From Vibrio tubiashii (lineage in GTDB: Bacteria; Pseudomonadota; Gammaproteobacteria; Enterobacterales; Vibrionaceae): 64,000 nucleotides of DNA. Position numbers and translations under genes: made by a program. Positions 35,670 to 45,041 of the stretch are shown here, one piece after another; positions within the stretch are counted from its first letter, which is position 1, and each line of letters opens with the position of its first letter. The stretch covers positions 1,550,001 through 1,614,000 of the forward strand of contig NZ_CP117030.1 of assembly GCF_028551255.1 (NCBI RefSeq). The letters run 5' to 3'. The notes below the pieces were generated by a model. It searched no databases, was not told the origin of the DNA, and saw only the letters and a list, made by a program, of their open reading frames with translations.

Positions 35670-36045
35670 AGCCAAACCTCCTCCTTGGTTATCAAAACAG
35701 TATCGATAACTTGAAGATGCGACTACTTGAGAGGGATAAAGCAAAAGGCCTTTGAAAATACTTAGTTCTTATACGTTTTTCGATGCACTCTTAACGACGG
35801 GTTCGTTAAGCCCTGTGTCTCTTTTTGCGTTCAGTTTATTCGTATTAACTCTGGGAGTTTACTCGGTTCTCTACACCTTTAAGTTATTGGGATACCCTTT
35901 CAATATAGTGATACCGTACAAATGTCGCAACTAGATTTAGTGCCATATCGACATAAGATCACAAATTTTATGCTTCCATGCGCATAATTATCCAATCTTG
36001 TGCTGTAGAGATGGTGGTGACAAGCGAAATTCCTCGCGTTACGAT
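35670..36045. other. Intergenic region
   Basis: Promoter side of the small membrane protein gene and downstream side of phoX. A 60-codon TTG frame on the plus strand (35752-35934) is hydrophobic but lacks a ribosome site. Nothing else recognised. Confidence 0.4.
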
Positions 36046-36079
36046 CAAAAAAGCCCCCGAATGATGCCATTCGGGGCTC
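36046..36079 (-). terminator. Terminator of phoX
   Basis: AGCCCCCGAATG and CATTCGGGGCT form a long stem with a short loop; T run on the minus strand. Confidence 0.85.
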
Positions 36080-36095
36080 AACCATTTAATAACGC

Positions 36096-37988
36096 TTATG
36101 CGCCGATTACACCGCCATCTTCGCGCGTAATCGCCATGATAGTCGAGCGCGGTTTACTGTTACCACCAGCAGGGAAGTGCGAAGGTGCGCCACTTTCTCC
36201 TGGGTGCTGAACCCCAACAAACATGGTTTTGTTATCCGCTGAGAAGGTAAGTCCAGTAATCTCACAAGCAACAGGGCCAGTTAGGAAGCGGCGCACTTCA
36301 CCTGTCATTGGGTCACCACACAACATCTGGTTGTTACCTTGGCCAGCAAAGTCACCTTTGTTCGAGTAGTTACCATCAGTCTGAATCCATAGGCGTCCTG
36401 CCGCATCAAAACCAATTCCATCTGGGCTGTTAAACATGTTATCAGCGTTGATGTTATCACTGCCTGCGTACAAGTTACCTTTATGCACTTCAGGGTTGCC
36501 CGCAATCAGGTACAGATCCCACTCAAAGCCATCACTTGTATGGTCACCATTTTGTGGTACCCAACGCACAATCTGGCCGTAATGGTTTTCTTTACGTGGG
36601 TTAGGGCCACCAACAGGCTGACCTTCTTTTACGCCGCGATGCTTATTGTTGGTCAAGGTACAGAATACGTGTTTGTTATCTGGGTGAACCGCAACCCACT
36701 CTGGGCGATCCATTGTTGTTGCACCAACGTGCGTGGCTGCGCGGCGAGCAAAGATCATCACTTCCGCTTGATCTTTAAAACCGTTCTCTTTGGTTAAGCC
36801 ATTTTTACCATGCGTCAGCTCTAGCCACTGGCCTTTACCCTTAAGCTCTTTGTCATCCATTTCGAACTTAGCCACATACAGCGTACCTTCTTCGAGCAGA
36901 TCGCGATTTGCTTTGTCGTTACCTGGTTGGTATTTATTCTTAGACACAAACTTGTACAGGTGCTCGCCACGCTCATCATCACCTAAATACACCACAACAT
37001 GTCCGTTGTCGTTGATTAGCAGGGCAGCATTTTCATGCTTAAAGCGACCTAATGCAGTACGCTTAAGTGGCGTTGAGCTTGGGTCGTTAGGGTCGATTTC
37101 AACCACCCAGCCAAAACGGTGTGGTTCATTTGGATGCTTAGCAACATCAAATCGCTCATCAGTGTCGTGCCATTGATATTTGCTCTTAGCTGCTCTGACA
37201 CCATAGCGTTTGTGATCAGCTGACACTTCTGCGCTACCACTAGTACCAAAGTAACCGTTGAAGTTCTCTTCACAAGTCAGGTAAGTACCCCAAGGCGTTT
37301 GACCGTTTGCACAGTTGTTGAACGTACCTAGTGGCTTCATACCTGATGGATCGAGTTTGGTTTTCATCAAGTCATGACCTGCGGCCGGGCCTGTCAGCTG
37401 CATTTCTGTATTCGCAGTAATACGGCGGTTACGCTGACCGTTTTTATCTAGCTTCCATTGGTCGCCTGACTTAACGATTTCAAATACGGTTACACCGTGT
37501 GCTGCTTGCGCTTTTAGCACATCATCTGCGGTCATAGCGCTACCACCGTGGTCAAACAACAAATCATAATTAGTGTATTCGTTGTTTACGGCAATCACAG
37601 CGCGGTTTTCACTGATTGGGTAGAAGCTCATCCCATCTGTGTTATCTCCAAACTGGCGCAATTGTGCTTTCGAGTCTTGCTTACCGCTTGGGTCAAATTC
37701 TGGAGCGTCTGCGAAAATTGGATCACCCCAAGAAAGGAGTGGCGTCGCTTTATAGCCTTTAGGCACGATAAAGGCATCGGCTGTTGAAGCTGGCACTGCT
37801 TCAAAGTTAAGCAGCGGGCTGTCATTTTTCGCTGCAAAAGCTTTAGTAATTGGGTTAAGTGAAAGAAAAGCACTCGCACTTACTGCTGCTGTTCCCGCTA
37901 AAAATCGACGACGAGATAGACGTGCATCGATCATTTGACTGAATTCAGAATCCTGATTGTCGCACTTCTTGTCTGAAACCGAACGCAT
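36096..37988 (-). CDS. phoX: PhoX-type alkaline phosphatase (DUF839), Tat-exported
   Basis: A 630-residue enzyme. The N-terminus has a twin-arginine signal (SRRRFLAGTAAVSASAFLSL, about 25-44), so it is folded with cofactors before export to the periplasm. The body is the DUF839/PhoX beta-propeller with GCANGQTPWGTYLTCEENFNG-like sequence (here NCANGQTPWGTYLTCEENFN, around 223-242), the conserved Cys that anchors the Fe-Ca cofactor in family structures. PhoX releases phosphate from many phosphate esters. AAGGAG lies 7 bases before the ATG. Two related AGTGTC-T5 motifs upstream may be Pho boxes. Confidence 0.88.
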   Translation of the reverse strand: MRSVSDKKCDNQDSEFSQMIDARLSRRRFLAGTAAVSASAFLSLNPITKAFAAKNDSPLLNFEAVPASTADAFIVPKGYKATPLLSWGDPIFADAPEFDPSGKQDSKAQLRQFGDNTDGMSFYPISENRAVIAVNNEYTNYDLLFDHGGSAMTADDVLKAQAAHGVTVFEIVKSGDQWKLDKNGQRNRRITANTEMQLTGPAAGHDLMKTKLDPSGMKPLGTFNNCANGQTPWGTYLTCEENFNGYFGTSGSAEVSADHKRYGVRAAKSKYQWHDTDERFDVAKHPNEPHRFGWVVEIDPNDPSSTPLKRTALGRFKHENAALLINDNGHVVVYLGDDERGEHLYKFVSKNKYQPGNDKANRDLLEEGTLYVAKFEMDDKELKGKGQWLELTHGKNGLTKENGFKDQAEVMIFARRAATHVGATTMDRPEWVAVHPDNKHVFCTLTNNKHRGVKEGQPVGGPNPRKENHYGQIVRWVPQNGDHTSDGFEWDLYLIAGNPEVHKGNLYAGSDNINADNMFNSPDGIGFDAAGRLWIQTDGNYSNKGDFAGQGNNQMLCGDPMTGEVRRFLTGPVACEITGLTFSADNKTMFVGVQHPGESGAPSHFPAGGNSKPRSTIMAITREDGGVIGA

Positions 37989-38043
37989 TGCTGACTCCTT
38001 GCTTGAGTAATATTTTTATAAATGCGAGCCAATCGTAGACATG

Positions 38044-38099
38044 AAAAATGACACTTTGGTTAACTTATTGTTTAGTATTGATTAATTAAAAACGACACT
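38044..38099 (-). promoter_or_regulatory. Possible Pho-box region of phoX
   Basis: On the minus strand AGTGTCATTTTT (38055-38044) and AGTGTCGTTTTT (38099-38088) recur 44 bases apart; the first continues into CATGTC, giving TGTCAT-N6-TGTC, which partly fits the PhoB repeat (CTGTCAT every 11 bases). The fit is imperfect. Confidence 0.3.
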
Positions 38100-38299
38100 C
38101 AGCCATCAGTTACATTTCAAACTTATTAAACTGCGCTATGGTTCACTTTTAACTAATAAGGTATGGCGTACATACAAAAAAATGTGATCAAAAGCCTAGA
38201 TCTTTTCGAAATTGGCGTCTAAATTAATCCCTGTTCATGAGGAACTACATTCACATAAGCTCAATGACGAGCTGCATTGTTTCTAAGTGAGGGATTATC

Positions 38300-38383
38300 A
38301 TGAAGAAAATGAGAAGAGCACAATTGCATCGCGTACGTATTCAGTACTGGAAAGAGTCGAACAAAGACGCGAACAAATCTTAA
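38300..38383 (+). CDS. Very small basic protein (27 residues)
   Basis: Reads MKKMRRAQLHRVRIQYWK plus nine more residues. GAGGG lies 6 bases before the ATG, and a clear hairpin terminator follows 18 bases after the stop. A small stem (AGCTC/GAGCT) lies in the leader just upstream. The combination of ribosome site, short frame and terminator within 150 bases suggests a real mini-gene. The product is highly basic with one Trp. I do not recognise it. Confidence 0.5.
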   Translation: MKKMRRAQLHRVRIQYWKESNKDANKS

Positions 38384-38400
38384 TGTGCTAACACCCAACT

Positions 38401-38425
38401 AAGCTGGCTTAACCGCCAGCTTTTG
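38401..38425 (+). terminator. Terminator of the mini-gene
   Basis: AAGCTGGC and GCCAGCTT pair around a 6-base loop, followed by TTT. Confidence 0.75.
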
Positions 38426-38475
38426 CGTTTCTAGCGGCCAGCAAAAGTTCATCATTAAGTCTTGCCCGCCGCTAA

Positions 38476-38504
38476 AACAAAAAAGCCCCAACCAACGTTG
38501 GGGC
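38476..38504 (-). terminator. Terminator of the TRAP operon
   Basis: GCCCCAAC and GTTGGGGC form an 8-base stem with a 4-base loop; six T follow on the minus strand. Confidence 0.9.
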
Positions 38505-38521
38505 AAATGGATGGAGAAAGC

Positions 38522-39574
38522 CTATTTCAAATATGTCGAGTGATTCGCTTTGTCTACTTCTTCAAGGAAGAGATTTAGCAGTTCTGTTCCTTTCTCTCCA
38601 TGGGTCTCTTTGACGTAAGCAATCACACCAGGTTGCGTTGCTTTTCGCATCGATTCACGCTGCTCTGCAGTCAAAGAGTTGACCTTCATACGCTTTTTCA
38701 ACCCTTCTAGTCCACGGTCACTCGATGCTTCAATCAAGCGCGACAGACCACGGTTTGCACTCAATGCAATCTCAACCGCATCAGAGACAATCTTCTTCTC
38801 ATCTTCCGTCAGACTATCGTAAAAGCTTTTGTTGACCATGAAGGTGTAAGGTGCGAATAGATGGTTCGTCAGCGTCAGATACTTTTGAACTTCATTGAAT
38901 TTAGCAAAAGAGACCGTGGGTACTGGGTTCATCTGACCGTCGATAACCCCAGTTTGCAGTGATGAGTAAACCTCACCCCAAGACAGTGGATATGCTTCAG
39001 CGCCCAAAGACTGAATGATTTTCTGGTGCGTTGGCAGAGTCATTGTACGAATACGCAGACCTTTAAAATCTTCAAGATCTTCGATGGCACGCTTAGAGTT
39101 AGTTACTGAGAAGAAACCGCCTGTGTCAGGGAAACCGAGGATTTTGACATCTTTTAGTTCTGACTCAATGTCAGAAGCCAGTGCTTGCCCGAACTTGCCA
39201 TCGAGGACTTCATAGGTAGAGGCATTGTTGTCAAACGCAAATGGCACATCCAAAACACCAATTCTTGGGTAATAACCCGCTAATGGTCCAACTGGAGACA
39301 GCGTTCCTTGAAGTTGTCCATCACGTACCATCTGGATATGTTCTTTCGCAGTACCTAGCTGATTACTTGGGAATACTTGAACTTTAATCTCACCATTAGT
39401 CGCCGTTTCAACAATGTTCTTAAACACACCAGTAAACGCATGCGCCGGGTTTTCCATGATATCGGCTTTGTTGTCATGACCAATACGCAGCACTTTCTCA
39501 GCCATGGCAAAAGGGGCAGCCAATAAGCTCGTAGCCAGAGCAGTAGCAATCAATGATTTGGTTAGCTTTTTCAT
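38522..39574 (-). CDS. TRAP transporter substrate-binding protein (DctP family)
   Basis: A 350-residue periplasmic protein with a Sec signal peptide (cleavage after AMA, about 25). The DctP fold is shown by KVLRIGHDNKADIMENPAHAF, FPSNQLGTAKEHIQMVRDGQ and the conserved Arg in LRIRTMTLPTHQKIIQSLGAEAYPLSWGEVYSSLQTGVIDGQ that grips the ligand carboxylate. TRAP systems import organic acids using a sodium gradient. Ligand not identifiable. It is the last of three genes (Q-M-P order on the minus strand). Confidence 0.88.
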   Translation of the reverse strand: MKKLTKSLIATALATSLLAAPFAMAEKVLRIGHDNKADIMENPAHAFTGVFKNIVETATNGEIKVQVFPSNQLGTAKEHIQMVRDGQLQGTLSPVGPLAGYYPRIGVLDVPFAFDNNASTYEVLDGKFGQALASDIESELKDVKILGFPDTGGFFSVTNSKRAIEDLEDFKGLRIRTMTLPTHQKIIQSLGAEAYPLSWGEVYSSLQTGVIDGQMNPVPTVSFAKFNEVQKYLTLTNHLFAPYTFMVNKSFYDSLTEDEKKIVSDAVEIALSANRGLSRLIEASSDRGLEGLKKRMKVNSLTAEQRESMRKATQPGVIAYVKETHGEKGTELLNLFLEEVDKANHSTYLK

Positions 39575-39666
39575 AATAACTCCATTATGTATGAATTTTA
39601 GTTATTACCTGACTAGGCTCCCGCGCTAGCCAGGGTTTGTAGGGTTGAAGGGGTTAGGTTTTAGTG

Positions 39667-40944
39667 TCAGTAGCCCAGTAAACGCGGGATAAACAACACA
39701 ATGTCAGGGAAAAATGCGATAGCAAACAAGAGTAATAACTGCCCGATAAGGAATGGCATTAGCTCTTTCGATATGCCTTCTATCTTCGCTCCAGTCACTG
39801 ATGAGAGGACAAACAAACAGGCACCGATCGGTGGTGTCATCAATGAGATGTTGAGAGCAAGAATGAAGACTATGCCTGCGTGCAGTGGGTCCATACCGAT
39901 TTCCATCGTTAATGGCACTAGGATAGGAGCAAGGATGATCAACATGACATTGATATCCATGATCATACCGACCGTTAGCAGCAGAGCGATAATCAGTGCC
40001 AAGATAACGTGTGGGTTATCTGACAACGAGATAAACATATCCGCGATCATTTGTGGAATTTGGTTAAAGCTCAACCACCAGCCAAGTATCGATGCTGAAC
40101 CGATAATCAGGTAAATCACCGCTGAAATCTGCGCGGTACGAATAACCATCTGAAACAGCGCATCTAGCGTTAGATTGCGGTAGATAAATGTACCAATGAT
40201 CAGCGCATAGGCCACAGCAATGGATGCTGCTTCTGTCGGCGTAACAATGCCAAACACAATGCCGCCAAGAATGATCAATGGCATCAGCAGAGCAAGTGCT
40301 GAGTTTTTGAAATGATCCAACACTTCCGCCAAAGACGCTTTTTGGCTCATCTTAGGCAGATTTTTACGCTTACCCATTGCGCCAATGATTGCCATACAAA
40401 CCAAACACACTAAGATGCCCGGTAAAATACCTGTCGCGAACAGACCACCAATTGAGACGCCCATCAGTGAGCCATAGACCACCATCAGACCCGACGGGGG
40501 AATAGTTGGACCTATGATTGAACCAGCGGCTGTTACAGCGCAGGCATAGTCTTTTGAATAACCTTGCTTAACCATCGCCGGAACCAAGGTTCGACCGAAG
40601 GCTGCAGCATCAGCCGTCGCCGAGCCAGTGATACCAGAGAAGAATACCGAAGCAACCATGTTGGAATGTGCAAGACCGCCGCGAAAATGGCCAACTAGCG
40701 CTTCTGACAGATAAACCAGTCGATTCGTTATGCCTGTGTGGTTCATGATCTCGCCAGCGAGGATGAAAAACGGCATCGCCAAAAACGGGAAGATATTCAA
40801 TCCATTAAAGATCTTACTGGGAGCCAGAGAGGCAAAATGCGCCCCGCCCATATCGTACATGCCAGTGATACCTGCGACACCTAAGGCAATAGCTATCGGT
40901 GCCCCGATTAGCATCAACAACAAAAATACAATGCCGACAATCAT
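39667..40944 (-). CDS. dctM: TRAP transporter large permease (DctM family)
   Basis: A 425-residue membrane protein with about 12 hydrophobic segments of the ion-transporter superfamily. Typical DctM stretches are FPFLAMPFFILAGEIMNHTGIT, GITGSATADAAAFG and GSIIGPTIPPSGLMVVYG. Its start overlaps the stop of the small permease gene by 4 bases (ATGA), so the two are coupled. Works with DctQ and the binding protein. Confidence 0.92.
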   Translation of the reverse strand: MIVGIVFLLLMLIGAPIAIALGVAGITGMYDMGGAHFASLAPSKIFNGLNIFPFLAMPFFILAGEIMNHTGITNRLVYLSEALVGHFRGGLAHSNMVASVFFSGITGSATADAAAFGRTLVPAMVKQGYSKDYACAVTAAGSIIGPTIPPSGLMVVYGSLMGVSIGGLFATGILPGILVCLVCMAIIGAMGKRKNLPKMSQKASLAEVLDHFKNSALALLMPLIILGGIVFGIVTPTEAASIAVAYALIIGTFIYRNLTLDALFQMVIRTAQISAVIYLIIGSASILGWWLSFNQIPQMIADMFISLSDNPHVILALIIALLLTVGMIMDINVMLIILAPILVPLTMEIGMDPLHAGIVFILALNISLMTPPIGACLFVLSSVTGAKIEGISKELMPFLIGQLLLLFAIAFFPDIVLFIPRLLGY

Positions 40945-41474
40945 AGCTGCTCTCCTTGCATATCAAATTTCTCAGCCGCCAAATGCAACCTCAGTGCGTA
41001 GATATCCTCTAGCCAAACCAAAAAGGCTTGAAAGCTAGACAGAGCAAAAGTGACGGGAATAGCAGCATAGGCATACGCCATTGGCATAGAAAACACGGTA
41101 GAGAGTTGGTTAGCCCCTTTTTCTGCAAAGGTGTACCCCAAGTAGGCGATGTAACCGAAGAAGCTAAATGTCAGTGCACCAACACAAATCTTGATAATTT
41201 GTTGGATGGTTTGAGGGAATCGTCGAGTAACAAACTCCAGTCCCATATGCTCTCTTCCAGCAGTACAGCATGGCACTGCCATTAAGATTGCCCATATCAT
41301 GATGTAGCGTGCCAGTTCTTCCACCCAAACCAGTTGCAGTTTGAGTATGTATCGATCTAATACTCCCAACCAAACATCCAATATCAATAAGACCGTCAGT
41401 ATGCCTACCGCAAACTGGTTGGCCTTATTGAGCCGATTCTTGGTTGTTGTAATGATGTTATTCGGTAATGCCAT
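40941..41474 (-). CDS. dctQ: TRAP transporter small permease (DctQ family)
   Basis: A 177-residue protein with four membrane helices. The WVEELARYIMIWAILM stretch and the AGREHMGLEFV loop are hallmarks of DctQ. It is the first gene of the TRAP operon; promoter lies in the 515-base gap upstream. Substrate of the system unknown. Confidence 0.88.
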   Translation of the reverse strand: MALPNNIITTTKNRLNKANQFAVGILTVLLILDVWLGVLDRYILKLQLVWVEELARYIMIWAILMAVPCCTAGREHMGLEFVTRRFPQTIQQIIKICVGALTFSFFGYIAYLGYTFAEKGANQLSTVFSMPMAYAYAAIPVTFALSSFQAFLVWLEDIYALRLHLAAEKFDMQGEQL

Positions 41475-41989
41475 AATCCCGATGTCCTTCCTTTTTTGAC
41501 TGCTTTCCTTGGAGGCGCATCCACATCCAATTTGCTCACTCTAGTGCGGATAAATTAACCATACCGATAAGGTTTTAAGGGTGAAGTGGCCACGTTCACA
41601 ATTTTAACTTTGTGTGATAGTTTCTAACATTGAGTGATGGAAATTTATTTAAATTACTGTTTTTATTGGATTATATTTTAATGGCGCAGAATTGCAGTTT
41701 TCGGAGCAGTTAAAAAGTAACATGGCGCGAGATATGTCATATCAACGACTTAGTTACAAAGGTGTTAATAAAACTGAGAAAAGTAACACGACACAAAGAG
41801 TAAGGACTTTATGATAAAAAAGTGAATTCCGTCACACCCTATAAATCAAGGCATTAAGAGGAATAGATGAGGTTAGCTCTGTAAGTTTCACAGAGTGATT
41901 CGGTGCAAGAAAAGCGGAATATGTTGGGTTCAATGTCGGCGAAAAACCCTACACGACATTGAACACCTACCAGATGTTAGAAAGTAACA
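41475..41989. other. 515-base intergenic region with inverted repeats
   Basis: Upstream region of the TRAP operon. GTTCAATGTCG (41928-41938) and CGACATTGAAC (41954-41964) form perfect 11-base arms with a 15-base loop, and CTCTGT/ACAGAG lies at 41875-41893. A 5-codon frame (ATG AGG TTA GCT CTG TAA, 41866-41883) follows AGAGGA. The long hairpin may end transcription from the gene at 41990, but has no T run. Confidence 0.45.
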
Positions 41990-42823
41990 TCAAGCTGCTC
42001 GATTATTCGATGGGAACATCTGAGTTAACTCATGCAGAATACTTTGGGTTTGCTTTGAATAGAGGTGTTTGTCTTTATAGCCAACCAACTGCACCTGACG
42101 AACCTTACCGGAAATCAACAGCTGGCGGATCATTCGATTGACCATTTGAACATCCAGTGCCGAGCCTCTCTCTAAACGCGATACCGGATAGAGACAAGAG
42201 AGATCAATATTGACGATAACATCATCACAGTGAGCTAAATAATTGGCTAGCTGCTGTTTGACCTGCAATCGGTAACTGAAGCTGCATTCTGCCAATGTCA
42301 TCCAGTCACAGCCGAGATCTTCGGCATACTCCCACGTCCTTTCATCTTGGCTTGCTTGATCGATGCCCAAACAGAACAGGCGACATTCGTTATAACGAGA
42401 TAACGCGAAATGAAAAGCGCTCCCTTGGTCTGGTTCAAGAGAGGCTTTGAGCTCAAATTGCCGACCAATATGTATGATGCCAAGCTCACGCCGAGGCGAG
42501 TGGATAAGAGGTAAGGTGTGCAGCACCGTTTCACTGTGGTTCGTTAACACAATGGGCAGTGCTTCAGAGCCAAGAAAACGACTTAAATGAAGTTGATACT
42601 TGCCGACGGGTTGTGCCTCAAGGTTGTAATGACCACCGTTTATCCAACAGTGCCCTTCTAGCTCAGAGACCCAATCGTACATCTCTTCTAAGCTTTGATC
42701 GGCCATTTCGAAATCCACTTGTTTCATCGGTTTCAAGCGCTCACTGACGCTCAGCAATACCAAACGATGGGACAAAACACCTGTAACACTTTGCGTTTTA
42801 TTGCGTCGAAATAGCCCGAACAT
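41990..42823 (-). CDS. Arginase-fold protein lacking metal ligands (probable pseudoenzyme)
   Basis: A 277-residue protein. The order of elements follows ureohydrolases such as formimidoylglutamase: LPIVLTNHSETVLHTLPLI where GGDHS is expected, LGIIHIGRQFELKAS where FDAHxD is expected, FCLGIDQAS, and DDVIVNIDLSCLYPVSRL where TIDLDVLDP is expected. Most manganese-binding His and Asp residues are replaced, so hydrolysis of a guanidino or formimino group is unlikely. A regulatory or binding role is inferred. The IclR gene lies 5 bases upstream on the same strand, so the two form an operon. Confidence 0.65.
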   Translation of the reverse strand: MFGLFRRNKTQSVTGVLSHRLVLLSVSERLKPMKQVDFEMADQSLEEMYDWVSELEGHCWINGGHYNLEAQPVGKYQLHLSRFLGSEALPIVLTNHSETVLHTLPLIHSPRRELGIIHIGRQFELKASLEPDQGSAFHFALSRYNECRLFCLGIDQASQDERTWEYAEDLGCDWMTLAECSFSYRLQVKQQLANYLAHCDDVIVNIDLSCLYPVSRLERGSALDVQMVNRMIRQLLISGKVRQVQLVGYKDKHLYSKQTQSILHELTQMFPSNNRAA

Positions 42824-42828
42824 ACCTA

Positions 42829-43554
42829 TTACCTTTCTGGGGGCAATGCCCTCGCTGCTTGAAGAACGTGAAGAATAATCTTCTGTTGATTCATTTGAAC
42901 TCTATGCGCGGGCGCCATCACCGAAATGGCCCCCACTAGCTTAGAACCTTTCATCACTGGCGCACTGATCCCAGAAACGCCAGAGTCAATTTCAGAGGTA
43001 CTTAGCGCATAACCTTGGTTACGGATCTGCTCAAGCTCTTGTTGCCACTCTTCCAAGCGCTCTTGTTGACCAAAGTAACGCAGGATCTTTTCGCATCTCG
43101 CTGCGGGCATATACGCCAACATCACTTTCGATGAGGCGCCTCGCAGCAGGGGTTGACTTTGACCCTGGACGTAGCTGCAGCGAAGCGCCTGCATACTCTC
43201 TTTACGACTGACACAAAGTGCTCGATAACCAACCGGCACCATGTATGCCGCCATTTCATTGGTCTGTTTTTGCAAACGATTGAGCACTGAATCAACAGTA
43301 TCTAAGTCATGCTGACTGGTTTCGTAACTACGCATAAGCAGCAACGCAGCTGGACCTATGATCAAGGTTTTGTCATTTGGACTCTCTTCGATCAAGTTCC
43401 ATTCTCGCAGTAGTTTTAGATGTCGGTATAGGCTACTAATAGGCGTACCTAACTGCTCACTAAGTTGTTTCGCTGTCACGGGTTCATCATTTACCGCAAC
43501 TTGCATAAGTAGCTGAAGAACCTTTTCGTTTACTTGCCCACTATTTTGCTTCAT
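42829..43554 (-). CDS. IclR-family transcriptional regulator
   Basis: About 241 residues. The N-terminal winged helix reads KVLQLLMQVAVNDEPVTAKQLSEQLGTPISSLYRHLKLL. The C-terminal IclR effector domain includes RALCVSRKESMQALRCSYVQGQSQPLLRGASSKVMLAYMP and YALSTSEIDSGVSGISAPVM. Start is uncertain: 43554 and 43584 are both possible and neither has a good ribosome site. It is the first gene of a two-gene unit with the degenerate arginase-like protein, and may respond to an amino-acid-derived ligand. Confidence 0.85.
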   Translation of the reverse strand: MKQNSGQVNEKVLQLLMQVAVNDEPVTAKQLSEQLGTPISSLYRHLKLLREWNLIEESPNDKTLIIGPAALLLMRSYETSQHDLDTVDSVLNRLQKQTNEMAAYMVPVGYRALCVSRKESMQALRCSYVQGQSQPLLRGASSKVMLAYMPAARCEKILRYFGQQERLEEWQQELEQIRNQGYALSTSEIDSGVSGISAPVMKGSKLVGAISVMAPAHRVQMNQQKIILHVLQAARALPPER

Positions 43555-43827
43555 TGAGTTCACGCTATTGTTGTATCGCCACATTCAGGTCATGATCAAA
43601 TTGTATTCTTACTCTGTAGGAATGAGTAAGTAAAAATAACCTTCAATTCTCAACAAGTGAGAATAATTAAGCTCTGTACTTGTCTCTTGCTGCGAAGAAA
43701 ACTGACATCATTCGAGACAAAACTTTACTTAACGGTAAAGTTAAAATATCCTTCAAATCATAAAAATATCGAACCAATTATAAAGTTTGATAAATCATAT
43801 AAATAAAACAACGAATCAGGGACAGAT

Positions 43828-44919
43828 ATGAACAAGCTCGCCCTTTCATTTGGCCTTACCCTAACACTTGCTCCAACACTGTTTTTCAGCTGCCAACTTT
43901 CTCAAGCAAAATCGTCAGCTAACTCGACCGCTTACATGGTTCAATTACCTATTGAACGAAAAGCAACTAAATTGATCGCGTTGGAAGGCGAATTTAAACC
44001 TTCCAAGTACACACAGATTCTGGCGGAAAACAGCGGAAAAATTGCCAACATTTATGTCCAAGATGGCGATTACGTTGAAAAAGGTCAGCCATTGCTCGAC
44101 TTCGATGCCACCTTAGCCGCTCTCGCAGTAAAGACTGCTCAAAACGAATATCAAATGGCAACTCGAAACATCATCGAGCTTACTCGTACCACTAGTGAAG
44201 ATGACCCTAGGTTTGAAAGTGCAGTCAGTGCGGTGGAGGCAACCAGAAATAACTTACTGATCGCCCAGCAAGATCATGAAGCGACCACCATGTACGCGCC
44301 ATTCTCAGGCACACTGGGCCAATTCCATTTGAATGCAGGCAATTACGTGAATGAAGGTGAGCTGATCACTGAATTAGTGGCGACCGATACCGTAGAGCTG
44401 CACTTTACCGCGTCTCCTCAGGTACTGAACGTCTTTCGCAAGGTGCTAAACAACTACCCTGACCGCTTACAGGCTTCCGTTGTCAGTCAGGAAGGCGATT
44501 ATATTGATGGCAAGTTGCGCTATGTTGATTCGAAGCTCGCTAACCAGAGCCAAGAACTCAGCGCTTATGCGGTTTTCGACAACCAAAATGGCGAACATTT
44601 GATCGGCTCAAAGACCGCTTTCTATTTGAACAGCCCTCAACAAGAGCCTCAGCTATTTGTCCCTGCCTCCTCTATTCATACTAATGATGGGATTCCAACC
44701 CTGTTTGTCTTGGATGATAAACGTATAGTAAGGCCAAAGCAGGTGACAATCGCAAAAATCAAAGAGAGCTACACGGGTTATGTACCGATCAAATCGGGAT
44801 TGGAAGCCAATGACTTCGTGCTGACTACCCCAGAAGCCCCTGAGCTGGTCGGTAAGAAAATCGACCCAATGGTTAACCTCGTTAATCAGCTTAATGAGAT
44901 ACTCAATCGCCAATCTTGA
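43828..44919 (+). CDS. RND-type periplasmic adaptor (membrane fusion protein), orphan
   Basis: A 363-residue protein with a signal peptide (about 1-27). It has the lipoyl-like hairpin halves SGKIANIYVQDGDYVEKGQPLLDFD and APFSGTLGQFHLNAGNYVNEGELI flanking an alpha-helical hairpin (about 94-150), then beta-barrel and membrane-proximal domains, as in AcrA/MexA/VexA adaptors. No RND pump or TolC gene follows, which is unusual because adaptor and pump are normally adjacent. The next gene is a TetR regulator in the same direction. AGGGA lies 5 bases before the ATG. Confidence 0.8.
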   Translation: MNKLALSFGLTLTLAPTLFFSCQLSQAKSSANSTAYMVQLPIERKATKLIALEGEFKPSKYTQILAENSGKIANIYVQDGDYVEKGQPLLDFDATLAALAVKTAQNEYQMATRNIIELTRTTSEDDPRFESAVSAVEATRNNLLIAQQDHEATTMYAPFSGTLGQFHLNAGNYVNEGELITELVATDTVELHFTASPQVLNVFRKVLNNYPDRLQASVVSQEGDYIDGKLRYVDSKLANQSQELSAYAVFDNQNGEHLIGSKTAFYLNSPQQEPQLFVPASSIHTNDGIPTLFVLDDKRIVRPKQVTIAKIKESYTGYVPIKSGLEANDFVLTTPEAPELVGKKIDPMVNLVNQLNEILNRQS

Positions 44920-45041
44920 TGGTAAAAGCAGCAAACAAGTCGATAAAAGATGAAAAAACTCTCAATAAGCTATTTTAGTGATAGAAGGCATGATTATTTA
45001 TGGTAGCTTTGCATCTTTCCCCATCCTGTACGGATAAAGGT

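Noticed and set aside
35752..35934. 60-codon hydrophobic plus-strand frame with TTG start
   Set aside because: No ribosome site, no terminator and no recognisable family; hydrophobicity follows from T-rich DNA. Kept only as a mention in the intergenic entry.
41600..41660. Possible CRP site (TGTGAT-N6-AACA) upstream of dctQ
   Set aside because: Only one half-site matches well; too degenerate to claim.
41959..42141. 60-codon plus-strand frame overlapping the end of the arginase-like gene
   Set aside because: Mostly antisense to a supported gene, starts inside an inverted repeat, no ribosome site.
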